Positions 10,621 through 24,170 of a stretch of 64,000 bases of DNA are shown here, in pieces. The stretch's first letter is position 1. Every line of letters starts with the position of its first letter. Source of the DNA: Salvator merianae (taxonomy: Eukaryota; Chordata; Lepidosauria; Squamata; Teiidae). The notes under the pieces were generated by a model that did no database searches, had not been told where the DNA came from, and saw nothing but the letters and a program-made list of their open reading frames with translations. A program made the position numbers and the translations under genes. Where the stretch lies: the NCBI GenBank assembly GCA_003586115.2, contig QVOM02000112.1, forward strand, positions 49,386,143 to 49,450,142. The letters run 5' to 3'.

Positions 10621-13600
10621 AATAAAATCTAATATAGAGACTTTAAATTTTCAGAAAGAAAACTTCCCAAATAAAAGACATACTGGATACTTACAACACC
10701 ATGGATACTTTCAGATATCTGAATGGTGATAAGAAAGACCACTCCTATTTAGTCTGGCATAATACGTATACCAGAATAGATTATATATTAATATCACCTG
10801 ATTTAGTGGGAAGAATCTATGATGCAGGGATATAGCCAAAAAAAACATTCAGAACATGCCCAAATGTATAGAATGATATTAGGCAGTCAAGTAAAAAAAA
10901 ATAAATCTGAAAATTTCCAATAGATTTAGTGGCGAATGAGAAATCCAGAGAGTTATTCTCTTAAAGTTTTAAATATATTTTTGAACCCCCAAACCAGGAA
11001 AGTATACATATAATAATCTTGTTGGAGACTATGAAAGCAATTCTAAGAAGCAAGGCAATTTCCAACGGGCAAGGTTCTAGAAGAAAAGAATTTAGAGAGA
11101 AATGGAAGCTCAGTATGTTAAAGCTGAAAAAGACCATAAAGTACACTCTAGAAATAAGAGTTGAGAAATAAGCTTGAGAAAGAAAAAAAAAAGTGGAAAT
11201 TTAGGCACACAACAAGCCAAGAGAGTAATGTATGCAAAACAATTAAATTAACAGTATGGCAAAATAAATTCAAGACTGTTAGCAAGTGGAATGAGCAAGA
11301 TGAGGGACAGGAATTATACAGTGATGAAAGACTCAAGTAATATTCTTCATAAGTGAAATAAAGAAATGGCTAATATAATGAGAGGATTTTATATAGTTCT
11401 CTACTATATTCTCCAAATATACAAAAAGAGAAATTAGAAGAATTTATAGCTCAGGCTCCTTTAAAGGAATTAACTAAGGAACAACAGTTATTACTGGAAG
11501 AACCTTTTACTGAACAAGAAGTAATTGAGTAAATATATCAATGAAAAGTTTCCAGGACCCCAGGAGAAGATGGATTCTTAGCAACATTTTACAAGAGATT
11601 TCTTGACCATCCGATACCATTTCTGGTCAAATTATAAAATCATGTATTGTGCACTGCAGATATACCTCCATTTAATAAAGTTTCCAATAATCCATCCTTA
11701 TTTAGGCCAATTGCTCTGACAAATCAAGATTTTAAGATTAACAGCTATATTGGCCGAAAGAATCCATTGCTTTAGTACCCTGCTTATCCATTAGAATCAA
11801 TCAGGATTTATGCCAAATGGGATAATGCTCGACCCAATAAGAAATGTCTTATACGCTATGTACAACACTGAAAAAAATCCAAAAGAATTCTTAGCACTAG
11901 TTACCCTTGAAATACAAAAGGCCTTCGATTTGATCTCACATACTTATCTGATCAAACTTTTGAAAAAGATGCAGTTTGGACACAAATTTGTTAATCTGAT
12001 GAAGAATGCCTATCAAGAAAACTTTGCCAGGCTAAAAATAAATAATACACTTACAGAACGATTCCTAATATCTATAGGTATTACACAGGGATGTCCTTTA
12101 TCTCCACTACTGTTTAATATGTTGTTAGAGCCCCTTCTTACAGCCATAAGGACAGATAAACAAATTGTTTCATACAAAATAGGAAGTGTAGAACTCAAAG
12201 TTTAGAATTTTGTGGATGACACGATTCTCTTCACATCAGACCTGACAAGAACAGGTAAACGGCTAAGGCAAATAATAAATGATTATGTAAGTGTCTCTGG
12301 GTTAACCGTCAGCTTAGCTAAATTTGAAATATTATTTTAAAATATAATAGCAAAAATGCAACTGCAAATTCAAAAAGATACAGGTTTGAATATTCAGACA
12401 AAAAAGATTAAATACTTAAGAGTAACAATTCGCAGGGACATCAAAGTTAGAATTTAATTATAATCCACTTATCTCCCAAATGAAGAGATAATTTAAATAT
12501 TGCACTAAAAAAACATTCTCCTTATTAGGGCGGGTGGCTATTACCAAAATGAAAATAATCCCCAAAATATATTCAAATCATTACTATATCTCTAGCAAAT
12601 AAAATAATGAAAACAATGAAGCAACTAATACTACAGTTTATATTTAGAAGTAAATGACCCAGACTATCCAAAACTGTTGTACATAAAAGTACGGCAAAAC
12701 GTAGATGAGAGATAACAGAGTTAAGTATTTATGATCAAGCATTTATAGTCTTGTGAACATTTCATGGTTTAAGGGACCCAGCCCCCAAAAATATATAAAA
12801 TAAAATTGAAGAAGCACCCATTCTGAGAACTTTACCTGATAGGTACTCATACAATAGAAGAGAGTTAGGAACACTCAACCTAATGATATAAGTACAGTTT
12901 AATGGCTGGCTAAAATGGCAGAGGAAACTACTATGTATGATTTCCCGCTTAATGAAACTGCAAGGTAATTTAAATATTTCAAAACTAATTAAACCAGAAT
13001 ACTGGGACAAATTAAACAAAAATAATTAAATTAGATACAGGATTACTATGGTGCAAATAAAAAAATAAAGGAAGATCTAATCACAACAGTTGGCCCCACT
13101 TTTGAAAAATTGGTTAGCTTGGCTTTCTTTACAAAAGACTTCAAGAGCTAAAGAATTAAAACAAGCAATCATAAAACAGAAAACATGTCTTGAACAAATA
13201 TTAAAAGACGTAATGAATTCAGTAAAAGGTGCCACATCAAAAGTTTATAAACTTTTATCAGATATGCAGTCTTCTATGTTACAGGAGTTAAAAAGCCTAT
13301 GGGAGATGGACTTTCAAGTAGATATTCCTCAAGAAGTTTAGAGCAGGTTACATAGTAAGCAAAAATGGCAAACATCCATACACGTGAAGGAAATCCAAAT
13401 GAACACTGCATCAGCTAGCTAATTTAACGAAACAGAGTAAGCTGTTGGAAGAAATGCCATGGGAAGCCCACTTATCTTCATATGTGGTGGGAATGTCCTA
13501 AAGTTAAGGCATTCTGGGACCAAATTGGAAGTGATTTGAATAAAATATTTAAGAATATATCACTAGACCCGCTAGTGTATTTATGACATGAGTTGACAGC

Positions 13601-14120
13601 GCTAAATGGATCACACCAAATAAAATTATTACATCTCCTAATTTATGCTTCCCTATATATGATAGCAAAATGTTGGAAACACGCTGAGGAACTAATATGA
13701 TCCAGTTGTACAAAGAAATATGGAGAGTATTTATAAATGAATTTATTGTGATCCAAAAAAGAGAATGGAAGATGAGACAATTAGTGGCATTCATTTAAAG
13801 ATGTGGCAGTTGCTCCTTGATTCTCTGTCAAATATGGATGTCAAAAACATACTAGAGAAAATATGTTTACTTAGTTGGTTATTATAATGACATTAAAGAT
13901 TGCAGACCAAACTTCTGTAAAAATTATTCATATTCTTCATCCAACTGGAAGATTGTGAGGGTCTTGAGGGATGGGGGAGTGCTACAATTTCTCTGTTTTT
14001 TTCTGTGGGTGGGCAGGATAAGAGGGAGGGATAAGGATGAAAGAATTAAAGAACAGAAAGTATGTACATACAGTGTAAACGTTTATGTATATGTAATTGT
14101 TATTTTAATCAAAAGAATTA
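10621..14120 (+). mobile_element. L1 LINE, 5'-truncated, ORF2 decayed
   Basis: In order on the + strand: the endonuclease end (near 10690-10810, FRYLNGDKKDHSYLVWHN then RIDYILIS); the reverse transcriptase core at 11810-12205 (VTLEIQKAFDLISHTYLIK, then ITQGCPLSPLLFNMLLEPLL), with the catalytic box as FVDDTILF near 12211-12235 just past a stop; and the C-terminal zinc-knuckle-like block near 13475-13520 (HLWWECPKVKAFWDQIGSDL). A G-rich 3' untranslated part (about 13960-14035) and a short A-rich end follow. Multiple stops and shifts mean it is inactive. The preserved order over 3.5 kb makes the L1 call firm. Confidence 0.85.
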
Positions 14121-16375
14121 TTTAAAAGAAAGCTAGAAGGAAAGGGAACTTCCCCAAAATGAGGAAATTAATAAAAAGGAATTTGAAAGGAAAAGTTATA
14201 AGCACCCAGTTACTCCAAAGTGCATAGAAATTGTTTATTGCCACAAAAATGGAGGTTATCTCAAAATGCTTACTTAAAAAAATGAGCACTGCCCAAGTCC
14301 AAGAGAACATTAGTGTGATTTATTAGTGAGATGTAATATGCAGTATAAGAAATCCCTAAAAGCAAGAAATACTTTTTCATAAAATGGAAGGCTTGCCCAA
14401 ATATGGGCAGCATATATGGAGAGCAAGAAGGGGCAGAAATTCTGGCAGAATAAATGCAGTCAGGAATGCGAAGAAGGATTTTGAGGAGCATCCTCCTAAA
14501 AACTTCAAAAGAAATAAGAACTTCTTTAACTACATCAGAACTAGGAATCCAGCCCGGAAGGCAGTGACGCTGTTAAATGACAGCAGACAGGGAGAATTAA
14601 AGAGGACATGGAGATTGCAGAGAAACTATTTTTTTTTGCCTCTGTTTTCATTAAGGAAGACATATGACATATGCCTGTAGCTGAATCTGTATTTTTAAGG
14701 GAGAGAGCTGGAAGAAAGAAACTGAATAGAAGTATTCAGGGAGGAGGCTCTCACTTGTTTGTATGAACTAAATCCTAATAAATCACCAGAAATAGATAGC
14801 ATTCATCGAAGAGTTTTTAAGGAACTCAGATGTGAAACTGCTGATCTTCTACTCAAAATATATAATCTTTCCCTAAGATCAAGCTCTGAGCCTGGTGACT
14901 GGAGAGTAGCAAATGTAACTCTGATCTTCTAAAAAGATCCAGGGCTGATCCAGGAAATTACAGACAGTCATCTTAACTGCAAAGATGATGGAAAACATCA
15001 TAAAAGATAAAATTAGTGCACAACTAGGGGAGCAAGCATTGCTAAAGAAAAAACAGCATGACTGTCACAAGGGTAAATCATGCTTTACTAACTTGTTAGA
15101 TTTCATTGGAAGTGTCAGTAAGCACGTGAATAAAGGTGATTCAGTTAACATCATATCTCTGGGCTTTCAGAAGACTTTTGAGTCCCTTACTGAAGGCTTC
15201 AATAAACCCACCTGTCATGGAATAAGAGGGCAGGTTTTGTCCTGGATTAGTGACTGGCTAAAGATAGGAAACAGAAGAGTAGTAATAAGTGGACAGTTTT
15301 CAGAATGGAAGAAAATAATAAGTGGGCTCCCCCAAAATTAAGATTGAGAGCTGTACTTTTACATTTATTCATAAATGATCTAGAAGTATGGGTAATGAGT
15401 AAGGAAGCAAAGTTTGCTGACAACACCAAATTATTCAGGGTACTGAAAACTTGAAAGAGATTGTGAAGAGCTCCAGAGGAACTTCTTGGCATTGGTCGAG
15501 TAGACGACCAAATGGCAAATGAGCTTCAGTTTTAATAAGTGCCGACTGAGGCAAATTGGGCAACCCCCACCCCTCCCAGTTAGATCTATAAATTGATGGG
15601 ACTGAGCTTTCTGTGACAGACTAGAAAAGGGATCCTGGGATTTTGATGGATAGCTTTGTGAAGTTATCAACCCAGTGAATAGCAGCAGTGTAAAAAGCAA
15701 AGTCAGTGCTAAGGGCAGTGAGGAAATAGCAAACAAATCAGCAAGCATCATTGTGCCTCTTTGCAAATATGTGGTGAGGCCACATCTCGAATGTTGTGGA
15801 AACGAAAAAATTGCAGAAAAGGGTAACCAGGGATGTTCAGGGACCTGCAACCACCTCCTGTATGAGATCAGGTTGCAACATCTACGCCTCTTCAGCCTTG
15901 AAAAATGGCATTTAAGAGCTGACTTGATTCAAGTTTATAAAATCAAGCATGGTGTGGAAAAGACAAATAGAGAAAACAATATTTTCTCTGTTGCATAATA
16001 CCAGAACAGAGGGGAACTGACAGGGGGAAGTATTTTAACCCACAAGGTCATTGGTCTGTGGAATTTATTACCAGAGAGAGAGTGAGTGGGAACAGCCACC
16101 AGCCTAGATGGATTTAAGGAAGGAGCTGGGCAAATTGTTGGAGGATAGACGTATCAATTGCTGCTAGAATTGTTGCATAGATACAGCCTTCAGTTGGAGA
16201 GGTAGGCATAATACCTCTAAAGACCATGTGCGTGGATTCAAGAGTAGATGAGTGTTTTGCCTTCTGTTTGACACTGCCCAGAAGCAAATGGTAGGCCACT
16301 GTGCAAGACCACTGTGCAGGTTTTGATGGGCTGTGTCCTGATCCAGCAAAGACTTCTCTTATTTTTTATATAATA
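14120..16375 (+). mobile_element. CR1 LINE, 5'-truncated, with 3' end
   Basis: The + strand frames follow CR1 ORF2 in order. First 'FRRIFKYIR.RNPARKAVTLL' (near 14500-14590, NFFNYIRTRNPARKAVTLLN). Then the 'LNPNKSPEIDSIHRRVFKEL' region (14770-14830), then KKKQHDCHKGKSCFTNLLDF (about 15040-15105). Then the palm with DFQKAFD decayed to LGFQKTFE, WISDWLKIGNRRVVISGQFS (15243-15302), and the A-DDT box as KFADNTKLF (15412 on). Then the 'RPHLEC..' block (15778 on) and the late 'GLFSLEKWHLRADLIQVYKI' block (15884 on). The tail near 16330 has the CR1 'TGATCCAGCAAAGACTTCTCTTA' type ending. Frames are broken and the copy is dead. Confidence 0.9.
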
Positions 16376-17234
16376 CTTATTAAGAACATTTTATGGAATT
16401 TCTCATAGTCTTCTGGAAGGAATTAATTATTTTTCTTTTCTTTTATTAAATTTGACAAACATGTTCTAGTTTCTAGGAAAAGTATCCACATTAATTTGAT
16501 TTTTATTCATCCTAATTCTGAAAGCATTGCTATTAACATGTTATTATATGCCCTTGAATACCAATAATCTAGCAATACTTTAAGCACTAAAGGTTTATGA
16601 TTTATCTTTTCATTTAATGGTAACTAATTATTAAATAATGTAAGCTGACGAGAGAGTATTAATTATTTGTTGCTGTATAATTTGATTTTGAAGTATAATT
16701 TGCTCCTCTTCCTTAAAAAGCCTTTGTTTTTGCTGCAGATCCACCACAGATGACCGTTAAATTTGCATTGTTACCAACATAATTATAGGTTGTTTTATTA
16801 ATATATGAAATACGAACTGGAGTATACCATTTGTGAATCACTTTTAAGAGCTTTTCTTCAATATGTGCTGATGTAGATTCCTAAGATAACTTTTGCCACC
16901 CCAGCCCATATTATCCATTTATTTATTTCTTAAAATAATTCTCCCATGGCTCTCTTAAAGCATTTAAATTTCCTGTATCTGTTTTTTCTAAGAGTTTATA
17001 AATTTAGGAGACCTTTTTAATCTTTTGTATTTCCTATTTTATATGTTCAAATAATGCTTAAAGTTTATAGTATCTACATATATAACGGGACATACCATTG
17101 GCTTGATCTTTGCTACAGAGCAGGTTGCTGAAAGATATGTTGATCAAAGGGCTGATTTAGACTTACAGTTACAGTATCTCTCTGAATGGGTATGTTTTCA
17201 ATTAATACCTAAAAGATATGGTAGCAGGCAACTC
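16376..17234. other. A+T-rich non-coding stretch
   Basis: No exon, RNA gene or repeat family was recognised. An AG...GT pair around 17160-17190 was considered and rejected as an exon. Confidence 0.4.
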
Positions 17235-18040
17235 ATGAATAAGAACATAAGAGAAGCCTGCTGGATTAAACCACAATCCATCTGGTCCAGCATACCATGT
17301 CACACAGTGGCCCATCAATTGCTTTTGGGCATTCTCAAGCAGAAGACAAAGGCAAACCTTAATCTGCTCTCAACTCCTTGCAAATGGGCTTTAGAAGCAT
17401 CTTCCCTGTCTCTCCAACCTGGAAGGAGTAGCTAGCATCAACTGTAGTAGCCGTTGATACATCTGTTCTCCATGACTTTGTCTAACCCGTTCATAAAACT
17501 ATCTAGGTTGGATATTGTAGCCACCTCTTCTGGTACTATATTCCATAGACTGATGACTCTCTGGGTGAAAAATGCTTCTCCTTGCCTGTCCTAACTATTC
17601 TGCCCATCAGCTTCATATAGTGCCCCCTGGTTCTTGTGTTGTGCAATAGAGAAAAGAATTTTTCTCTGTGCACCTTTTCCATACCATGCATGGTTTTATA
17701 CACTTCAGTTAGGTTCTCTAATAAACACTGTCTTTCAAGGTTGAAAAGGCCTAGATATTGCAGCCCGGTTTTGTAAGGAAGGTGTATCAGCCCCTTGTTC
17801 ATTCTGGTTGCCCTTTTCTGCCCTTTTTTTGGTTTTACCATATCCTTGCTGTAGTGTAGTGACCAGAATTGTACACAGTATTCCATGTGTGGTCTCACCA
17901 TAGATTTATAAAGGGGCACGATGATGCTATACAATTTATTTTCTGTTCTCTTTCTAATTACTGCTAGCACTGTATTTGTTTTTTTCATTGCTGCTACGCA
18001 CTGGGTTGAAACCTTCATTAATCTTCCAGCCTGTAGGCAC
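17235..18040 (-). mobile_element. CR1 LINE 3' end
   Basis: The - strand frame at 18018-17536 reads VSTQCVAAMKKTNTVLAVIR, IIVPLYKSMVRPHMEYCVQF, GLQYLGLFNLERQCLLENLT and EVYKTMHGMEKVHREKFFSL in order. This is the end of CR1 ORF2. The family 3' tail follows at the low-coordinate side: in + sense AAGAACATAAGAGAAGCCTG starts at about 17240. It is 5'-truncated. This copy has a 160-codon open frame, longer than most CR1 pieces here. Confidence 0.9.
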
Positions 18041-19814
18041 CACCTTAGAGAAGGCCCTGGTGCAAGTCACTGCAAGATAACATTCAATAATTTTTGGTAC
18101 TTGAAGCAGGACTTCCCCAAACGATTGCAGCATTTTTGCTTGTCTATAACAAGGGAGGTGATCTAGCAAGAACCTTGGTCTCTAGTTGTTCAGGGTCTTA
18201 GTGGCTCAGTAGCTAATTGACAGTCAGTGAAACTGCTTAAGCCCAAGTGTAATGTGTACATAAGCTGGCATCCTACTTAGCAACATGACCATTGTATTTT
18301 GGACCAGTTGCAGCTACTGAACCAGATACAAGAGTAATGCCACATAGAATACATTATAGTAAATGGGGTGTGAAATTACCAGTGCAAGGCCAACAGTTAA
18401 GAGTGATGGCTAGACTATCCCTATGACAGTTGGGGTGTGACTGGTAGTAGGTACTTGCAGCTGCAGAGATCACTTGAGCCTCTAGTGAAAGTGATTATTT
18501 CAGAAGTTCCCCCAAATTTCATACCTATTCCTTTTGAAGGAATAGAACCCTGTCTAGAATAGGCAAAATTCCTGAACTTAATGTTCTTACCCAAGAGTCA
18601 ACATCTTGTCAGAGTTCAGCTTCAGTTAGCCATCCCTCAACCAGTCTGTCACTATATCCAGACCCTGATCTGGGACATTTCACAGACACTTCTGATTTGA
18701 ACACTAAGGAGAAATAGAACTTAGTGCCATTGACAAATTGATGACATCTCACCCCAAAACTTCTGATGACTGTATCCCAGTGGCTTTGTATAGATGTTGA
18801 ATATCATGGATAACATAATAGCACCCTGTGGCATTTTATAACTTAACTGCCAGGACTGAGAGGCACAGTGGCACAGTCACCCAGTGCTACTTTCTGAAAT
18901 CATCCCTGCAGGTAGGAGCTGAACCACTAAGTGAATTCCTCTCATTTTCAATCTGGAGAGATTATACAAAAGGTTTTGTCAGCAGTATCAAAAGTTGTTG
19001 AAAGATCAAGCAAGAGCAACAGAGTTGTACTCCCTCTGTCTCTCTCCCACAAAGTGTCATCCATTAGGGTGACTCAGATTGTCCCAAAAGCAAACTTGAA
19101 CCTAGATTTTAATGTGTTGGGATAATCTGTTTCCTCCAAAAACAGCTATGACTTTGTACCCATCTTGCTAAAAAAAATTAGAAGGATATTTCTGTCATAG
19201 TGGAAGCTGGAATAAACCTTTTGGTACAGAGAAGTCTTTTTCAGGAGCTGGTACACCACTAATTCTTTCAAGATTCGTGTTGCAACTCTGTTGCACAGGA
19301 ACGCATTCACCAAATCGTGAAAAAAGAATTAAAAATCGTTTAGAGGCCAGACAAGGATTAGGAAAGCCGTAACAAGCCTGAAATCATGGTGGGCTTTGCA
19401 GTGGCATCATTAATGAATCTTCATGCAGTTTGTCACATCAGCAAACAACCCCACCCTAGGCTCAAAACAGATTGGGAGGCTGCCAGGAGCAGGGGGAGGT
19501 GAGAGTTTTGCTTAGTGCTTCACCTATCTTTACCTGTGTAAGATGATAATAAGATTCAGAAAGGTGTTTTGTGCACTTCTGATTTTTTTTTTTTTTTTTT
19601 TTAATGTGTAATTGCCATCTAGCTGAGTATGTGAACTAGTGGGGCCACTAGGATATCATGGGCCTCCAGGGAGACCTAGTGGTGTGTCCTCTAATGGTAC
19701 AATGTATTCTTCGTGCAGTGATGCTAGAAGCCTATAGACAGCAGCAGGTTTTCTGCAACCAATTTGAAACATGCTCCAGTAAGGAGTTTTATAATCAGCA
19801 GAGGGCCGTAGCAA
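18041..19814. other. Repeat-like non-coding stretch, family not named
   Basis: The part at about 18200-19130 has the feel of a decayed interspersed element in - orientation (phrases such as GACCAGTTGCAGCTACTGAA), but I cannot name its family with confidence. A 20-T run lies at 19583-19602. No exon was found. Confidence 0.35.
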
Positions 19815-19885
19815 GGGATCTTCTCCCATACTATTCAACATCTATATGAAGTTGATCAGGAATTTGGAGCGCAGTGCAGTCTGAC
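19815..19885 (+). mobile_element. Short L2 LINE fragment
   Basis: GGATCTTCTCCCATACTATT and the following bases translate as GSSPILFNIYMKLIRNLER, matching the L2 block 'GSVLSP.LFNIYMKPL...IR' that is also seen at 28520-28580. The fragment is only about 70 bases. Confidence 0.55.
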
Positions 19886-19925
19886 ATAATTCAGTTCACT
19901 TTCTCTATTTGAGTTAGCAGAGACT

Positions 19926-20640
19926 GTAAATCTAGATATGATGAATTATATTAGGAGATTAGCTAATGATAAGTATAACAGAACAAAAGAGTTGATACTT
20001 AAGGTTATTGATAAGTGGTACCGTACACAGGGCAATTAGCCAGTATGTGAATATTACCTAATTCTAATTGTTGACATAATTGTGGGAACAAAGATACATA
20101 TCTACTTTTATGGTGTGGGTGTCCAGAAGTTAATAAATTTTGGTTAGGTATTCAGACAGAGATAAATGTGGTTCTGGGCAAACAAATTTTATTAACAAAA
20201 GAAATGGCTTTATTACAAGTGGTGAGAGACATAAGCTTGAGTCTGGAGGAAAATTACTTGTTGAATCATTTGTTGGCAACACAGTCAATATTGTACTGGG
20301 CTGGAAATATCAGATAAAATGGACAGTTCAAAATTGGTATCTATATTTAGTGAATCAATTGAAAAATGATTTTTTTATATGAAATAGGAATGAAATATAG
20401 CAGAGAAAAAAATGATGTACCAGTAAGTAGTAAATGGAAAGTAAAGTTCGAATATGTTGAAAGTAATGAGTGGAACAGAAATGTAAATATTAATAAGGAT
20501 TTATTGGAATGGTATTCAGTGGATCATCAGATGGAACTCTAGGAATATTTGGGGGGGGGAGGAAAAGGGGGGTATGGGGCACTTACAATTATAATGTATT
20601 TATTTTTGGATTTTTTAAAATTTGCATTAGATCATTAATT
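19926..20640 (+). mobile_element. L1 LINE 3' end
   Basis: The + strand contains, in shifting frames, the zinc-knuckle-like L1 block near 20080-20160 (translated pieces 'W.CGCPEVNKFWLGIQTEIN'). The same block is seen in the L1 at 13475-13520. A G-rich tract at 20551-20577 and an A-rich end follow, as expected for an L1 3' untranslated region. It is 5'-truncated and inactive. Confidence 0.6.
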
Positions 20641-20699
20641 GTATATTTTATGTAAAGATTTAGTTAAATATTAAAAACAGCAACAACAAAAAGATAAAG

Positions 20700-21230
20700 G
20701 CCAGAAAACTAACGCTGTGTCCTTGCAAGATGGTGATCTTTTCAGTAGGTGGTTTCTGGACTCAGAGACTAAGGAGTGTGTCTATTCTAGACATGGTTGC
20801 AACCTCTTAGAAGAAATAAATACATGTTATAGGATGCTTCTGGAGTCATTGGTGTCATGGAAGGCCCAGATGACCTCTTTGGCAACGAGTAGTTACTGCC
20901 AGTTTCTGCTGGTGTACCAGATACAGTACTACTAGGAGACTGATAGTTCGGCTTTAGTAATCTTTGTTTAGATGACTGTAATGTGGTTTCTGTGTGGGTA
21001 ACCTTCCAGCTGCTATGAAAGTTTCAAGGATTGCAAAACGCAGAGACCCTGTTACTGAATTGTGTGCCTACTAATGCACATATTACACCTACGCTTAAGG
21101 AGTTGTACTGTAATGGATCAGGTTCAAGGTTTTTCACTTATCCTGCATAGCATCTCTGTTTTCCAAGGTATAAAACTGTAAAATTGCTACCATGAAATAT
21201 TAAATGCCACTTGGTAGTTAGTGGTAGCCT
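20700..21230 (+). mobile_element. Decayed L2 LINE fragment
   Basis: The + strand reads LLESLVSWKAQMTSLATSSY then CQFLLVYQIQYY near 20830-20935. This fits the L2 block 'LLDS.LSLEAQV.SVA.SSYFQLRLVYQL'. Weaker traces follow, with frame changes. Ends are approximate. Confidence 0.6.
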
Positions 21231-23939
21231 GTCGTGGTGGCTGCCCTTTGGAGGGCTTTCCCCAGTAATGTTTTAGGCCACAATAGCTTAATTAGTCAAT
21301 TGTTAAACATCTCTTTTCATTCATCTTCTCTCTGCAGGTAGATGCATTTTTTCCTCCTCATTTCCTTTCTCCCAACCAGTGTTTTTAATTATAGTTTCAT
21401 GTATTAATTGACCTTATTATTACATTAACTGGTGTGAAACTTGTATAAGGAAACAGTATATAAATAAAATCAATAATTTAGTCCTCCTTGGGATGTTTTT
21501 TTGGGGGGAATATTCTCTTGAAACTTCCTCAAGCATTTTCTCAGGTTTCTCAGTAAACCTTCTGGCTTTAATTCCAGTGGAACTTTACTGTCCATGTTTA
21601 TTATTGGGAATCTGTTTATAGTAGTGCTGGCCAAACAGTGGATTTGCAAATGTTACTGAACTAGAGCTCCCATAAACCCCAGCCAGCGGCAAGGAATAAT
21701 GGGGAAAAGATTTAGAGACCCCTCATTTACAGTAATTCCATTTCTCCAGTTGTTTACCTATCTACTGTGTTTTGGTTTTATTCTATTTTAATTCTGTTAA
21801 ATCATATTTTAAAGTATATGCTGTAAACTACAATATATATAGGTATAGAGATAGAAGAGATGCAATTAGTCATGGGTGTGTGTCCAGTTCAGGGGTCTTG
21901 GCTAGCATCACTGAACCGGTGTGGGTCTGCTGGTGGCACCCCAAGTCTCTGATCCAAGAGAGCTGAAGGAGGGATACCTCTAGAAGGGTCCTACACCTAG
22001 CTGGGGGCTTGCAGGAGTCAAGCGACTGGAAGGTTGTAGCTGCCACAGAGTGAGTCATTAGTGTGGACTCTGGTCCCTTGGTGATTTCTTGCTCCTATTC
22101 CTATGCAGGAAGAGCTGCAACTAGTGCAATTTCCTGTTTTTTTATTGTGCTGCTCTGGGCATCCTGCTGTGCTGAATGGCACCACCTGTGTGTGTGTGTG
22201 GCGCTGCTGGCCTTCAAGAGTCGCTCATGAAAGAATTATATGAAAAAAGGTGGAAAAAAACAACTTTCCATTGATCTCCTCACTTATTTGTGTGTGAGGG
22301 GTGGAGGAATCAACCACTTGTAGTTTATATTACAGAAGTGACAGGAATGCAGGGATCAAAAAATGCTTATCGAGTCAAGTGCAGGTAAAGTTTGAAAATG
22401 AGAAGAAGAATGCTCTGTGACTTTTATGAGGCTTTATGGGTTTGGTTGACTGAGGCCAGTGAGGTTCCACTGAGGTAAGCCCAAAATTCAAATCCCAACT
22501 TGTCACACTTGTAAATGCAGTAAATAAATATAAAATGGCACCATTTTCTGTTTCTTTTTTCTTTCTTTTTCTTCTTCCATGTGAATCCTACTCCTATTTT
22601 TCATCTGGCTTAGAAGAATGTAGGCACAACAGGGTGGTGCGACAAATGAGAAAAAGAAAGGAGGAACTGTGTTGCAGTATGTTCATTTGTGTACCTGTTC
22701 ATGGTAGGAGCTGCAGTGGTGTGTTACTTACTGATACGTCTGTGTCCTCAAGTGAAGCAGCAGGAGCAAAGGAAAAAAGTAGTTGTGGTTGAATCCTATT
22801 TTTCACATCATCAGACTGCTGTTTGGAAAGTGGATGATCAGCCATCTGCCTATCACAGGCATCAAATGTCAGGGGTTTTTTTTTCAAACACAGGCATCAT
22901 ATTCTGAGTGGCATCAGGTGTAAAAATGGGTGTGACAAGAACTATGTTTCTACAAAGAAAATCTCACAGCTAGTATATCATAATATACAGATAAAACTGA
23001 CTGATTTAAAAACTTGACCTGTGGTGGAGTGTTTGGATGTTAGAATATAACCAGATAAACCCTCTTTGAAACTTGTGAAGGGTTGTGACTGGGGCTTGGT
23101 TTGCTTCAAAACAAGTGCTTGGAGGAATTGGTTTGAACCTCTCTGAAAAGGCAAACCAGACACCAAGCACATACAGTGAGACAAAGTCAAAATAAAGCCA
23201 GTGGTCAAGAACTGAAGAGATATTCTTATAGCATGGATGAATCAGAAATTAAAGATTGTGAGAGCACAATTATAGTATAGCTAATCATAATACTGAGGCA
23301 GAATAAACTTACTTAATGTGTTTTCTAACCAGAAGACCAGACAGTGATAGTCACTTATGAGTAGATTTGACTATACTCTAACCTATAGAAACACATGATC
23401 ATTGTTGCACCAAGGCCATTATTGACAGATTGTTACACATGTTGGCTGATCTTGATTATTGTATGTAACAATTAAATAGAATCACGTATATTGACTAAAG
23501 CTTCTTAGAGGAGAAGTAACAAATGTCTTTTGTAGAAAAGTAGAGAAAGAAATGCTGTCCTCCAGCCCCTTAGCCTTGCCCAGATTTTGCCAGCACATAC
23601 TAAATATAACTGAATATAGTCAATGATTCTGGTTTCCATGGAAACCAGAGAACACTGAACAAGAGGCCAACTAAAACAAAACCAAGGAAGGTTGGAATGA
23701 CAGTTTCACTGTAACCTGCATTTGCCTGACCAGTTAAACATATCACCCAGCATTTTGAAGATATGGACTTTATATGTGACAAAGTTGAACACAAAAGGTA
23801 AATATATGAGCTACCGTTCCTGACAAGGCTTCAGTGCTGATTTATTGGAGAAGGCAAGAAAAAGAACTGTTTTCTTTGAGGGCGGGGAAAAGGGCAGTTC
23901 TCAACAGTTAAATACCAGTTCTTTTATTTAACTGTTTGT
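21231..23939. other. Non-coding stretch, nothing firmly recognised
   Basis: No exon signature or named repeat was found. A short (TG)n run lies near 22189-22202. Open frames here are short and look like chance. Confidence 0.4.
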
Positions 23940-24170
23940 ATTTTTCTTCTGCCTTATACCCAAAGGTCTCAGGGTGGATTATAGCAGTAAAAGCAAATTA
24001 TTAAAAGAACCCACTAAAACACAATAGTAGTGCCTGAAAGTGGGGAGGGAAAGCTGTTCCTCAGCCAAAAGCCAGGGTGAAAAGGTCTGACTTCGCCAAT
24101 CTTCTAAATGTATATAAAGAACATTCCTGGTGCACTTTATGGAAGACACTGTTCCATAGTTAGTTAAAAC
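23940..24170 (-). mobile_element. L2 LINE 3' tail
   Basis: In + sense the stretch TCTGCCTTATACCCAAAGGT (from about 23948) parallels the L2 tail at 10195-10216. It is followed by the same order of blocks (TGGGGAGGGAAAGCTGTTCC near 24039; the 'TTCCATAG' block near 24151). It is the reverse orientation of the 3' untranslated end and the very last codons of L2. 5'-truncated. Confidence 0.7.

Noticed and set aside
11810..12205. Reverse transcriptase frame as a domesticated host gene
   Set aside because: It is continuous with L1 endonuclease and L1 C-terminal sequence, with a stop just before the catalytic box; it is a dead L1 copy.
17150..17195. Exon-like stretch between CTTACAG and GTATGT
   Set aside because: The residues (about LQYLSEW) do not fit KDM6A at this position, and the frame does not join to the exon at 25355.
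17536..18018. 160-codon - strand frame as a host gene
   Set aside because: It is the C-terminal end of CR1 ORF2, with the CR1 3' tail next to it.
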